In this document: in pieces, positions 36,496-49,493 of the stretch | How the letters are laid out: every line of letters begins with the position of its first letter | Numbering within the stretch: position 1 is the stretch's first letter | Assembly (NCBI RefSeq): GCF_030272615.1 | Contig: NC_081415.1 | Coordinates: 417,226,757-417,290,756 of the forward strand | Direction: 5' to 3' | From: Cryptomeria japonica | Taxonomy: Eukaryota; Streptophyta; Pinopsida; Cupressales; Cupressaceae | DNA: 64,000 nucleotides | The notes under the pieces: model-generated | Told to the model about the DNA's origin: nothing | The model's database searches: none | Seen by the model: the letters and a program-made list of their open reading frames with translations, nothing else | Made by a program: the position numbers and the translations under genes

Positions 36496-37925
36496 TGTTG
36501 GCATTTGATGAACCAGTATGATGATATGATGATAATGTATGTTGTAATTGATGTCAATAAATGCAAGTGAACCGGTATGAAGATTGGAAGAAATTGGTGA
36601 ACCGGTATGAAGAGATGTAGTGAACCGGTGTCAGGGTTTCACTAAGTGTGACTACCGGTTGGTAGTCTTAGCTCTAGGGTTTCCGGTTTGGCAATCTAGC
36701 TTGTACGATGCAACCAATGATATTATGTGATGAGTTAGCTAAGAAATAAGGATGAGATCAAGATGCCACATCATTTTTGTGCACGTGAAGGATTTCCTTG
36801 AGGATCTTGCATATGAAGATCGACTGCATTAAATGTCTACCTCGGTAATGAACATTCTTCTTAGTGGTATGAGAAGAAAGCGTGATGGAAAAACTGGTTT
36901 CTATGTGTGGTGGAAAACAGACGATGCAGAATGACTTGTGCTCTGTTTGAGATTATTTCATTCTATGTAATGTGTTTGGACAGTCAGGATTGGACAACTT
37001 GTAATTGTAAACCTAAGATGCTTAGGGTTTAGGGTTTATGTTACCAACCTAATTGTTGTCTATAAGGTCGATGATGTTTGTTATTGTAGGTTGTTGGAAA
37101 AATTTGTGTATGCATTCGAGTGATGAGGTACTTGCTAGACCAGTGAGTGAAAACTACAGAGTGTGATTGCAGAGTAGAGGAACTGAAAAGGATCCGCCTT
37201 AGCATATAGTGTTGTTATTAGATTAGAGTTTTACCTATTGTCTTCTAACCATTTCAACAGAAGGAAAATCCCTTTTCCGGGTAGCTTTAACAGGCTTATT
37301 ATAAATCCTCTAACTAGGTGACTCAAGTTCATTGAGTTCTTTAAATCCTCTAGAAAGGTAACCTTTAATAGGGTTTCAACCTTTAACAGGGTATATAGCC
37401 ATCCCTTAATAGGGTGATCTTTGATAGGATTGGTTCCTAGTAGAACCTTAGTGTAAAGTCTTTAACCGAACTAGGCTCCTAACAAAGTGAGCTTCAAAAG
37501 AGTTCAAAATAAGCTTGTGGGTATTCATCCCCACTGTGGTTTTTCCCATTTGGGTTTCCACATGAAAAATCCGTGTGTCATGAGTTGTGCATTTTTCATG
37601 TGATGATTAAGTAATCTTTGTTTGAGTGATTATGCATGCAGAGCTAATGGTTATGGTATTATTGATATACCACATGCATATGTTTATGGGTGAAGTAGTT
37701 ATCAAGTATTGAATGTATTTGAAGTGTTCAGTTTTACTGGTTTATGTTGTCTAAAGTCTTACTATGTTTAATTGGTATTGCCATGGTTAAGTCCAGTAGT
37801 GAAGACAATCGGTTAGCATTGTCTTAACTTGATAAGTTGTAGAGAAGTTTTTGTTTGTACTGATTCACCCCCCCACCCACCCCCCCCCCCCTCTCAGTAC
37901 CAGTTAGGGTATTTGTTGTTCATCA
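36496..37925 (+). mobile_element. Solo LTR, copia type
   Basis: The 1430-bp sequence starts TGTTGGCATTTGATG and ends GTTCATCA, flanked by TATTG on both sides (36491-36495 and 37926-37930). Near its end it has the GATTCACCCCCC run and CTCTCAGTACC seen at the ends of the other copia LTRs in the window. No internal region follows, so it is the product of recombination between two LTRs. Confidence 0.85.
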
Positions 37926-39748
37926 TATTGAAGTGAGGATTGGTGTATTTAATATGTAGAAGTTGAAATGATACCATAGTGTCTTTATTTGGTTTGGCAA
38001 GATAAAAGTTTTAGCTTTGTGTAGGAGTTGTGTGGCTTGAAGAAATGTTGTGCCTGATTAAACAAAAAGATTAAGAAAGGATGCTATTTCCTTACCTTAT
38101 TTGAATTTTAAGAAAGAGCTTCCTTCACAAATTCTAGTGAGATAAAATGATAAGTAGTTGTATGAATTTGTATCAGGTTTCTAAATGTCAAATTTTCCTT
38201 GAAATGCTGAAAATACACAGTCTATGAATGATAATAATCAAGTAATGATAGGAAGTGTTTTTTAATAGAATGATGCATATATTTGTGGAAGTTATGTGAC
38301 ATTAGATGAAAGAGGAAATTAATTTTTTGCAAGTAGGGGTGTGATATCCTTAATTTAGATAATGAGATTGGTATTGGTAAGAGGTATGGATGTGAGTAGA
38401 AATTTATATTAAAATTTTGGCTTCAGTAATGAGACTTATTTTCTTGTTTAAATATATGATTGACTAAATTTCTTAGTGACTTTATGAAGGACATTCTAAT
38501 CTTCTATATGCTATTAGTTGTGCATAGAGAGAAATGATGTATGTTATAGTTTATTATCAAGTGATTAATTGAAGTTATAACCTTTGTTTCTATTATAACT
38601 TGGTAAATATGATCATGGCATAGATGAGATATCTTGAACACTAGTCATAGTGTGAGTGTAATTCCTTGTGTGTATATGAGTACATTAGTCACTTTATCTC
38701 TTCCTAGAATATGTCATCTTTCATAAAGAGTAATTGTCTAGACTTTCATAAAAGATTTCATTGCATTAAAGATGATGTAAGGGATATGGGCATATGAATA
38801 AAATAAAGGTCTTAAATATATGGTGTGCACTCTCTAACACATTCAGGGCATTGTACCCTTGGATGTTGTGCAACGGTTACTCCCTTTGGTGTGGCTAATA
38901 TTGGTCACCTCGTGATGTAGATTGGATGAGTCATTTATTTTGCCTTGAGTTATTTTGTGATTTGTGCGATGTGTTGTTGGGATTAATATGCTTTTGGAGA
39001 TTTATTTACTCTTGGGATGACCACTGAGTTCTCCTTTTATTTTTCTCTTGTGGTGGAGCTTGTCACACTTAATTTCTTGATTGATTTCGCTGACAACTTT
39101 TCTTCTCCCGTAATTTAATGAATTGATTTGAGGATATTTCCTTTTGACTTTCTATTTTGTTGTCTATGGTTGTCATTTTGAGTGTTGAAGTATTGTGAGC
39201 CCTTAACTTGAGTCAAGTGTTGTCTCTATCATGTTCATTTTGAACCTTTGATAGTGTGTGCAAGGGAGGACACCACAAAGAAGTGCACTAGACTAAGCGA
39301 ACACTTAGATAATGTTGATATTAGCTGAGTAAATGAAAGGTGTTAATAAGATGAAATGTGTTGGTAACTTTCTGAATTTTATAGTAGATAGAAGTTCTTT
39401 GGAATTGTAAAGTCTATAATTTATGGAATAGTTAAACAAAAACAAGTTGTTGATTTCTTGCCTTCAAAAGCTTTTGTGTATATATCATGTATAAATAATA
39501 TATTAAGGATGGCTTTGAATGATTTTATGGATAAAGGTTACACCTAATTTTGTATCAAGAGTAGCGCAATGGAAGCATGGTGGAAATTAGGACATTCGAA
39601 TGCTATGAATCTCATTCTTTTAAGTAAATGGGTTATATATGTTTAGTTATCATGTGATGTCTTGAATATATTTGACCTGAAGTGGCTTATTTTTGAGAAA
39701 TTTTCCCTCATTTAGGCTTATGATATGATTTATTCAATAATATAATAT

Positions 39749-39781
39749 GTGCATACATACATACATACATACATACATACA

Positions 39782-39848
<67 letters not shown>
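39749..39848. repeat. Microsatellite (CATA)n followed by (AT)n
   Basis: About 15 CATA units run straight into about 20 AT units. The open frame reading His/Thr/Tyr/Ile repeats across it is a product of the repeat. Confidence 0.95.
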
Positions 39849-39851
<3 letters not shown>

Positions 39852-40221
39852 TGTGTGCAACTAGATGTCAAAGCAGTGTTACTATGATTATTGGTGTGAA
39901 ATATAATGATTTTTGCTTATTGATGTTTAACTCAGTGACAAATTATAGTTTGTTTTGCAAAGTGTGGTTAAAATGAAGTTCCCTTGAAAATATTTTATCA
40001 ATTTAAGTATATGTATTATAAATACCAAGAATTGGTGATTCGTTTACCTCTTGGGTAATGTGTTTATGTCAAATAATGGAAGCATAAGGAGGAAATTTTA
40101 ATGTCATTATCTTGCTTGACCTAGAAAATATTATAATATTTTTATGTTAAAAGGAAGCTTTTGATTAATGTGTGCTAGTTGTCACCCTAACTCTTACCAC
40201 TTCCAGGAGTAAGTCAAGTCT

Positions 40222-40234
40222 AAGGGGGAGAGGA
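40222..40234 (+). other. Polypurine tract of the LARD-like element
   Basis: AAGGGGGAGAGGA lies directly before the 3' LTR start TGTAGTGTCC. It is the plus-strand primer expected at this place and confirms the plus orientation. Confidence 0.8.
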
Positions 40235-43200
40235 TGTAGTGTCCACCCTTGACTTGACTTATCTTGATTAGAGTTGAATTTTATTCTATGCGTGATAGAC
40301 TTATCTCGATTATTTATGATGATTTGGATGATGATTATTCATGTGTTTTAGTTAAGCATTGTGATGATAGACATTATTGGGCATATGCTATTTTGGATGA
40401 TTTATACGATGTTGATACTATCATTATTGATCATGTGATTTGATGGATACTATATGCTTACTATGTGATAGATTATAGAAAGATTATATTGATCATGGAT
40501 TTGATGTTGACTATGATTACACTAACCCTATTTCATGATTAAATTTGATGAGATGCTTATGAGATGTGTTTGACTATTGTTTGATTCTCTTCGTGATAGA
40601 GACGATTCCACATCACTCATTGCAAACGGGATGTGTCATCATGACTCTCCATCACTTGCCTGTTATGATATATTTGTATATGTTGTATTATCGTTTTGTG
40701 GTTGCAGGACCTTGCAGGTACCAAACATAGACTCCACCTGGCTTCATATGTTTGAGTGTGTCTTCAATTCCAATGGCTTATGTGGTTCGGAGATGACATG
40801 AGTTCCCTTCACATACTCTAGGTCTAAGATGTTCACCATGTGTCGTTAGCGTCTTGGCGTAATTCGCCACGTCAGTTAGTGAGTTTGATCTTTTCAGTAT
40901 TGTGAGTATGTTTAGAGATGGTTGATTTATTTGATTATGTTTAGATTAATTATGTGGTCCTTGATGTGTGATTTAATAATTAATAATGCTTATTTTAATG
41001 TATTTAATTTATTGGCTTTGAGTATTTAATTATTTGATATTTTATGGTTATTTATATTGTGTGATTTTAATATTTATTTGGTATTTATTGTTTAATCTTT
41101 ATTGAGGTTTTATTATTTATTTAATATTTAATTATTTAATTAATTATTTATTTAATATTTATGGTTTAATTATTTATTTGGTATTTAATGTTTATTTATC
41201 TATTATTGATTTATTGTTTAATTGGCATTTATTTATTTATTATTTATTGTTTAATAGTGCTTTTATATTTTAATGCTGATTAATATTTATTGGTGACTTT
41301 TAATTTATTTATTGAGCCTTGGTTATTTTATATTTATTGATTTATTTAGTTGGCTTTGATTTTATTAGCTTTGGCAACTTGTATTTAATTATTTAATTGG
41401 TTTTATTTTAAATGACCCTTAGATATTTAATAGGGCATGGTCATTATTGTTTGTGCATTGGTAATAAATACTTTATAATATCTTATTATATTTCTCTTGT
41501 TACTTGGTAAATAACATTTTATATAATTTTAGCTATTTCTCTCGTTACAAGAGTAAATGAGTTTATTATATTTCCCACCTACCGTTAAATGCTATTGGCT
41601 TGATTATTTATGAGATTATATTTAATTAATAACCCATAGTTTATTTTATGTGGTCTTGATTCTATTTATACATTGGTAAATAATATTTGCAATATATTCT
41701 ATTATACATGTGGATAAGTTTTATATTATTCTCTACCAACCATTTATTCTTATTGGCTGCGAATGTATTGGGGAAATAAAATATAATATATGATGGGTAG
41801 GTAAGATATGTATTGTTTTAAGGATTATTTTGATTGGTCAGTTTGAGGCTAGTGTTCTGGACTTAAATTCTTTTTATTCGGTAGCCTGAGCTTTGTGTCG
41901 GGTTACCATTATTGAAGTTTTTCTGCAACATTTGGATTTCGTTTTTGTTTTTGGCTTGGATTGCTGGAGCTTGTGGTTTGGATTTGGATTTGGAGCTCTT
42001 TGTCAAATTTCTTCCATAACTTCTATTTCCAGGTTGGAGCTCTTGTCTCTCGTAAAGATTTATATTTCTCTATATTCTCTGTGTTTGCAGAAATTTTTGT
42101 TTATGGTTTTTATTTGGGGAAAAAGATTTATTATATAGCTTGGACTATAGTTTTGGAGAAATATTTATGTGCATAGATTTTTAATATAAAGTTGAACTAT
42201 AGGTCTTGGGAAAAATACTATTTTTTCTATTGGCTGGTTTGGTTTGCCGTGACCGCACGACTCTGCATTTTTGGATTTGTGCCTCTATCATGTTGAGAAG
42301 CCGTGGCAGAGAGAGTTGTTTATTGTGCTCAGCCCAACAAGTTGATGTTCCTTGTTGTTGATACTTATTTTATTTGATGAGCATACTTGATTATCTTATT
42401 GATGCATTTCTATGCTATGAGGCTCCTTGATGTTTATTTGGCTTTATGACCTTTGGATGACCATGCATGTGTATGATTGTATGATGGTAATGATTTTAGA
42501 TTTAATTGTTGATATGAGCCTCTTGTTGCATTTATTTTTTGGGCCATGTTAGGGGGAGTGGGATTTCATGTGATGATTGGAGTCACGAGAGATAGGAAGT
42601 TAAGTTGATAAGCCTTCCATCTAGACTGCCAGGGCACATGGATGTTTTTCCTTATTATTAAACAAGTGATAACATTAATAATAAAATAATGGGTTTGGGA
42701 AAATCCATTAATCAAGATAATTAATATTTTGGGCCCCATGACTTGATCCTAGGGAGGATGTTTTAGGATGGGCATGGGAAGGCCACTGTGGTGGTAAGTC
42801 ATACTCCCATGCTTGTCTCATAGGGAAAATGGATCCACATGTTATTGGGTGATGTTATGTTGTAGTGTCGTTTGGCAATGTTTGGAGGATAGCATGTGAT
42901 GACACTCCACTCCTACATGTGTTCCCTTGATAATTTATGTTTATGCCTTATTGGTTGCTTACATATCTTGATGGGTTGTACGCCTCTAGGAGTTTATTCT
43001 TGCTATGTTGTAGTTGGTTCTTGCATGAGAGTCCACGTGAGGTTTAGTCTCTTTGGTTATAGGTGCTAGCTTAGGTTTATAGTGTGTGTTGGGACCTTGT
43101 GTCATCTCCTAGCATGGGTGGTTCCTTGGGTTCCACATGGTCTGGTGGTTGGTGCTTTTTAGCCATTGGGATGTTCTCTTAGAATCTTCGTGCTTGGATG

Positions 43201-43738
43201 TGGATTCTTCTTTATGATGGTTTATGGATGTACCTTGTAGTAGATTTATGTAGTGGATATCTTGGCTCTATGTAATGAAATATCTTGTATGTAGTAGATG
43301 GGATCATGTATTAGGACGAGCTAAGCTCATGATGTATTATTACGTAATTGCAAATTATGAGTAGATTGTAGATGGTATTTGGAATTTTGTCATAGTTTGT
43401 AAAAGTGGCTATGAGATGTTGGAGATGTATGTGTATATGGCAAGAGATGGTTTCATGTTCTTGGATTCTGAAATGGATTTATATTTGAAATAGATATGAC
43501 TTGTATATGATGAATGTCATGTACCTATATTAAAAGAAATGGATTTCTATTGTTATATGTGTGTAAGTTAATAAATGAATTCTATGATTGAAGGAATTAT
43601 TGTGATGTTGTGCTTGTTCATGCTTAAGTAAAGAAATAAGAAAATTAGTTTATCGTGTTGGTTAAAGAATGAATTATAGCTTATACATTATTAGTAGATA
43701 ATCATAATAGATGGTATGAGATCATGTTAGTATAGGGA
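40235..43738 (+). repeat. 3' LTR of the LARD-like element, left piece
   Basis: Begins TGTAGTGTCCACCC after the purine tract. It is interrupted at GGGA (43735-43738) by the 14.4-kb DNA transposon and resumes at 58163. It keeps the undisturbed version of the LINE target site at 41296-41311. Confidence 0.85.
43735..43738. repeat. Target-site duplication GGGA, left copy
   Basis: GGGA here and at 58159-58162 flank the DNA transposon. The undisturbed 5' LTR has a single GGGA at the same place (20172-20175, in TATAGGGAATGG). Confidence 0.85.
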
Positions 43739-43785
43739 GGGTGTGTGCACCAAGATCGTGTGCAAAAAAGTGGACACACACCAAT
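43739..43785. repeat. Left terminal inverted repeat of the DNA transposon
   Basis: It matches the reverse complement of about 58105-58158: the core GTGCACCAAGAT...GTGTGCAAAAA is nearly exact, then AGTGGACAC is shared after a short gap. Confidence 0.85.
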
Positions 43786-43839
43786 TTCTTTTTGAAAAAA
43801 CAACAAATGCATTCGCGGTTTTAATATTTCAAAATACCC

Positions 43840-43990
43840 CCATACGTGGTTAGGTTCATTTTGGCCAAGCCTAAAGGGCCAAAACCGCGTATGAGGTCCT
43901 TTAAGAAATAATACCATGTACGTGGTCCTTTAGGAACTAGGAACCCGTATGTGGTCTTAGTTCCTAAAGGACCGCGTACGCGGTCCCTGC
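43840..43990. repeat. Subterminal motif cluster CCGYRTAYGYGGTCC and an inverted repeat
   Basis: Five related motifs lie within 150 bp: CCCATACGTGGTTAG, ACCGCGTATGAGGTCC, CATGTACGTGGTCC, CCCGTATGTGGTC and ACCGCGTACGCGGTCC. Between the last three, TCCTTTAGGAACTA and its complement TAGTTCCTAAAGGA form a hairpin. Such subterminal repeats are common transposase binding sites. Confidence 0.7.
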
Positions 43991-44055
43991 TAATAAATTA
44001 TTATTTTTAACTCTTGACTGTAAGTTTTTTACCCCGCAGCTGAGAGTGAGTTTGG

Positions 44056-46720
44056 ATGTGTTTTACCCTCAAAACCATGCATGGAATCCATTTCTTCACA
44101 CCCAATCACCATGGAAAGAGGTTAGTTATGCATTTTTTTGTTTTTCGTGCAGATTTGATAAATTTTATTTACATTTTCAATTTAAATTCGTTGATTTTAA
44201 TTAGTCTTTTAAATTTTTTGTTACCAATATCAGATTCTGAAAATCCAGAACCACAACAAGATGCACCTCAAAACCCACAACAAATCCACATCAAAACCCT
44301 CAAGATACACCTCCAAATCCTCCTTTAGACCATACAATAGCTACATAGGTGCAATTGCTTAATCAGTTAGGGAAAAACACTGCTAAAATAACTAGATTGA
44401 TTAATAGATTGAAAACATCTGAGCTTGAGCATCATTTATCCCTTGCTACTAGCCTAGAAACATTGGCTAGTGGTGCCAATGCAGTTTTGAGTTAGATTAC
44501 AAAATGGGGAAACTATAGGGATAGGTGTCACACTTATTATGCTAATGGGTTATCATATGATGTAGTGAAAAATAAAAACATAAGTAAAGCACAAATATGT
44601 GCTCTTTTTGGTGATCCTAGAATTGGTGAGTCCTTACCTCTTAATGCAAAGAGGTTTCCCATACATTGGTGTATCAATGTGCAGATGAAGAATCATTTTT
44701 GGAATAGGTGGTGGATGGTCTTTGACGAACCTCCTTGAAATAATTTTGAGGCTCCATTATATTTTTTGAGGAAAGTATATTGTGAGTTTTTCCTCAATGA
44801 GTGGCCTAATTATTTTGATATGAGATTTCCATGGTAGAGGTGGCAGCTCTTATCAAGATAGACCTGGAGCTTGTAGGGTATTAGACTCACAGAGTTGTCA
44901 CCCCTGGCACCCAAACCCAAGGTGTGTGTGACGGTCCTAGTAGCCCTAAAAGAGTCGATGGAGCTACAAAATCTTCAAATGGCCACAACATTGACTGATG
45001 TAATCATCCAAAATGGGATATAGTTAGCACACCCTCTTGGCCAGAACGATGATCCATTAGATGAGGTAGTTGGCGCTGGTCAGCCCATTGAGCATGTGTG
45101 TCCCACTTGCTTAGGCATATCCATAGGGATGGATGTCAAGGTCAGTGCAGATGGTTCCATGTCCCATCTATGAACAATTTGCGGGAGCGGATGTCAAACC
45201 CACATGACCGAGGATATGGTGCTGACAGATGAATTGATGGACATGTTGTTTGGTAGTCAGCAGTAGACATAGGTGTGTTGATTTAAATTCATAACATTTT
45301 ATTTATCAATCACTTAAAAATTGTAATTGTAAAAGAATTTTTGTTTATAGATCGATTTAAATAGATATAAATAATATGCATTTTGGGATGTAGTAACAGG
45401 TGTTAATAAACCATCTGATATTCCTCCCGCAGTTATTGCAGCTGCAACTTCAACGCCTAAGGTATAAATTTTGTAACATGTTAAAATAGAATAATACTTT
45501 GAATTCAAAAAAAATTATAAGATATACTAACTCTCTTTAAGGCTTGACAATTTTTTGTTTTGTAGGTGTTGACAGGGGACCAAATGTCCCACATTGATGA
45601 TGTCACACTCTCAATGATCGATTTTGGCCTACAAAGCTATGCGGTATTAGATTTTGTACACCTTATTTTATGTTTTCTTTTGATGGAATATGCGAGTAAA
45701 TTAATTTTAGATTTGTTAAATTATGTTTATTATTATCTACTAATATCTCTTGTGTTAATTTTGTTTGTTTTAGTGTACCCCCTCCGTGTCTAGGCCTCGT
45801 CCTCAATGAAAGAAATCCTCGACGATGCCTAAACATGGGAAGAAGGTAATTGAACACATTTTTAATTGTACAATTGTTTGAAAAGGTTGAAATTGTCTTA
45901 GTTGGAATTTGTAGATTGGTTCGTGTTTTTTATTTGTTTTATATACAACAACTATTGGGCTTTGTAGATTTGTTGAATGCACCTGATATGCCCGAGGATT
46001 GAAAGAGGGCAGAGGTATGTATCTCTACTTTATTTTCTTGATTTGATGATTATATGCACGTGTACATGTGAACTTGTGATAAATTATAATCTTATCATTT
46101 TTTCATACAAGAAATATCCATAACCGCTTCATCAATGGCGATCCCTCCTCCATGTACTAGAGAAGCATCTTAGGCTCTGATACACTTTTGTTTTATATAT
46201 TGCATTAATTGTATTTAACCTACAATACTTATCATTATATTAATTGTATTTAATCTTTAATCATTTTTTGTATAGGTAATAGCCACAACTGCTCCATCAA
46301 TGAGCACTCCTCAGACTACTGGAGAAGCATCTGAGGCTTCGGTACACTTTTGTTCCCTCTATTATAGATTTTTAGTGTTTTTGATCTATATATGTTAGTA
46401 CATTGTATTAATTGTATTTAATCTACAATAGGCCCCTACGCGGTTCGGCCATAACTTGGATCCTTTCAAGTTTGTGTTCAAGAAAACTCCTCAGACTGAC
46501 AAGGAGAAGAGAAAGAAGACAATAGATCCTAGATCATCAGATGAGGTAATCTACATTTCAATTGCAAAGAAATTATGGTTAAATGCATAGCTATGTTGAT
46601 AATTGTGAACTATTTTCTACAAAGGGATTCTAACTTGGCTTTTGAATTGTGGTTGTGCAACCATCTACAGAGCCGCGTATTGCATCAAAGATGCTCAATT
46701 TTGATTATCCACCATAAGTA
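44056..46720 (+). pseudogene. Possible multi-exon accessory gene of the DNA transposon
   Basis: I do not recognise the product. Several short plus-strand coding-like blocks are bounded by splice-like signals. A Pro/Gln-rich block (ENPEPQQDAPQNPQQ) lies near 44235, and a longer block near 44350-44830 reads NAKRFPIHWCINVQMKNHFW and FLNEWPNYFDMRF with several stops. Further exon-like pieces follow near 45566 (TGDQMSHIDDVTLSMIDFGL), 45775-45845 and 46432-46545 (FGHNLDPFKFVFKKTPQ, then KEKRKKTIDPRSSDE before GTAATC). One exon with its intron is duplicated in tandem (46096-46235 and 46262-46432). A second gene opposite the transposase is common in plant transposons, but here it is inferred and decayed. 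Confidence 0.35.
46096..46432 (+). repeat. Tandem exon-intron duplication, unit about 170 bp
   Basis: Both units contain an ATCATTTTTT start, CCATCAATG, a GAGAAGCATC exon-like core and TACACTTTTGTT. Both end in ATTAATTGTATTTAA and CTACAATA. The units have diverged from each other. Confidence 0.65.
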
Positions 46721-47440
46721 TATGATCATTTAGTGTTAGTTATGGTCATTGAATGACCAATACATGTAGATATATTCTACATTTTTATTGTATATCGATT
46801 TGGACATGGCATATGCCATATTTTTGTAAAACTTGTATTGACTTGGCATATATGCCTTTTTGATATATGTAAATATTGATATTCGATCCAATAAATATGT
46901 ATTGTGTTCATTATTGTGCATTTCATTGATATTTATAGGTATATTCGATACATACAGAATTTGTTTATTGTGTTGCTTACTGTGCATTTTGATATATATA
47001 AATGATTATTTATAAAGAATTTGTTCGGTGTATTTGGTGGCTGCCCTTTTATAAAGTTAAATGAATATTTGCCTATGTAATCAACAATATGAATATAAAT
47101 AACAAAAATCTATGATATAAAGCATTGAAATTGTGTAATATGATTTGATAAGCTTTATAAAATATTGAATTAACCCTACAAAACTCTTTGTCTCAATCAA
47201 AATGAAATTCAATGGCAATGGCCAGATTTGATCCGTGGTAATGGTCACTGGATGCTTTTGATTCCTTTCATCAAATTTTAGTTTTTGTCTTGTTTTCCAT
47301 TTGTTTTATCTAAATAAGGTGATTTGGGACCATTAATGATCATTTGAAGTCATTTATGAAAGTTTGGGGTGATTTGGATAAAAGATGTAAAAGTTGCTTA
47401 GTTGTTGTCAAAGTTGCTCAGTTGTTGTCAAAGTTGTCAA
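46721..47440. other. AT-rich spacer in the DNA transposon
   Basis: No frame or domain is supported on either strand. There are short repeated TGTGCATTT and ATATGTA words only. Confidence 0.5.
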
Positions 47441-49105
47441 TGTTGTCAAAGTTTCATCGTGAGCACAAACCAACATCAAGAGAACATCCAGGTGGGTAGG
47501 TTTATGCTAGGCATTCTCCTGTTGTTCCTCCCAATGCACTGGAATGTCGAGAGCCATACCCTACTGGTGCTATCTCTCAAGTTCCCTGAGTCCAAAAAAT
47601 TGTCAAACTTTGACAGACAGTTTCTCGCAATCGAGGATGCATACGATCAATCTATTTGAGCCTATAGGTTCACGTAAGACTTGTCTACAATGACCTATCC
47701 CAGTTTATGATGAATCAGAGCCATTTTTAAATGGTAACGATTTTTCACCTGCTGCAAAAACCATTAGTGGCATGCAACGCAAAGTTGCAAGATAGGCTAG
47801 ATTTGATTTTGTTCGTCATGGGCACAAAAAAAAATCACAAGAACATTTGGGTGGGTAGGTTTACGCTAGGAATTCTCCCTTTGTTCCTCCTAATACGCTG
47901 GAACGTCGAGATCCATACCCTACCGACGCGATCTCTCAAGTGCCCTGAGTCCAAAAAATTGTCAAACTTTGACGAATAGTTTATCACAATCCATGATGCA
48001 TACGATCAATCCTTTTGAACCTATAGGATCACGTGAGGCTCATCTACAATGACATATCTCATTTTTTGATGACTCGGAGCCATTTTCAAATGGTAGCATT
48101 TTTTCACTTGCTACAAAAACCGTCAGTGGCATGCAATGCAAAGTTGCAAGATAAGGTAGATTTGATTTCGTTCATTGTGAGCACAAACCAACATCACAAG
48201 ACCATCTGGGTGGGTATTTTTACGCTATTCATGCTCCTATTGTGCCTCCCAACTCACCGAAATGTCGAGAGCCATACCTTAGCGACACGATCTCTCAAGT
48301 GCCTTAAGTCCAAAAAATTGTCAAACTTTGACGGATAGTTTCTTGCAATCCAAGATGCATACGATTGATCAATTTGAACCAATAGGGTCACATGAGGCTC
48401 ATCTACAATGACTTATCTCGGTTTCTAACGAATTGGAGCCATTTTTAAATGGTAGTGTTCTTTCACCTGCTGCAAAAACCGTCAGTGGCATGTAATGCAA
48501 AGTTGCAAGATAGGCTAGATTTGATTCCGTTCTTCATGGGCACAAACCAACATCATGAGAATGTTAAGGTGGGATAAATTACACTAAGCATGCTCCTATT
48601 GTGCCTCCCAATGCATCGAAACATCAAGAGCCATACCCTACCGACGCGATCTCTCAAGTGCCCTGAGTCCAAAAAATTGTCAAACTTTGACGGACAATTT
48701 TTTGTAATCCAAGATACATACAATTGATCCATTTGAACCTATAGGGTCATGTGAGGCTTGTCTAAAATGACCTATCTTAGTTTCTAATGACTAAGAGGCA
48801 TTTTCAAATTGTAGCATTTTTCACCTACTGCAAAAACTGTGAGTGGCATGCAATGCAAAGTTGCAAGATAGGCTAGATTTGATTCCATTCGTCGTGGGCA
48901 CAAACCAACATCACGAGCACGTCTGTGTGGGTAAGTTTACACTAGGAATTCTCTTGTTGTGCTTCCCAATGCACTAGAACGTTGAGAGCCATACACTACC
49001 AATGCGATCTCTTAAGTGTCCCGAGTCCAAAAAATGCATATGATCGATCCGTTTGAACCTATAGGGTCACATGAGTCTCATCTACAATGACCTATCTCAG
49101 TTATC
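47440..49105. repeat. Tandem array, about 358-bp unit, 4.6 copies
   Basis: The landmark GCACAAACCAACATC (or a close variant) recurs at about 47463, 47820, 48181, 48540 and 48898, giving a period of 357-360. GTCCAAAAAATTGTCAAACT also recurs once per unit in four of the units, and the last unit is partial. Units differ by roughly 10%. The repeated short open frames in it are copies of one another and not genes. Confidence 0.9.
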
Positions 49106-49143
49106 TTCCTGGTCATATATTCAAAAAATGTTTTACAAATCAT

Positions 49144-49430
49144 CTCATGGGCTTTTATACAAAATTTGGCATTTAAATATGTGCAAATTAGCTCATCACC
49201 ATTTAAATATACAAAATTTGGCATTTAAATATGTGTGAATTAGCTCATCGCCATTTAATTATACAAAATTTGGTATCTAAATATGTACAAATCAGGTCAT
49301 CGCCATTTAAATATACAAAATTATGCTCCTAAATATGTACAAATCAGGTCATGGCCATTTAAATATACAAATTATGCCCCTAAATATGTACAAATCAGCT
49401 CATGGGCATTTATATATACAAAAAATGAAT
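49144..49430. repeat. Tandem array, about 52-bp unit, five to six copies
   Basis: Units such as CATTTAAATATACAAAATT followed by TAAATATGTACAAATCAG and GTCATCGC repeat every 51-54 bp. It lies directly between the 358-bp array and the 3' end of the transposase. Confidence 0.85.
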
Positions 49431-49493
49431 ATAGAACTATTCGCCAACGATATATAAAAAATTATCAAAATCATTCTACCCTGAACCGTAGAA

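Larger units (their letters stand above)
36118..40221 (+). other. LARD-like interior, right part, non-coding
   Basis: This is the rest of the outer element's interior. Apart from a solo LTR (36496-37925) and a microsatellite (39749-39848) it holds AT-rich sequence with no frame above 75 codons and no recognisable retroelement domain on either strand. Confidence 0.6.

Noticed and set aside
39749-39976. 75-codon frame with His/Thr/Tyr/Ile repeats
   Set aside because: It is created by the (CATA)n(AT)n microsatellite.
47440-49105. CRISPR-like array
   Set aside because: Repeats are 358-bp contiguous units without spacers, in eukaryotic DNA.
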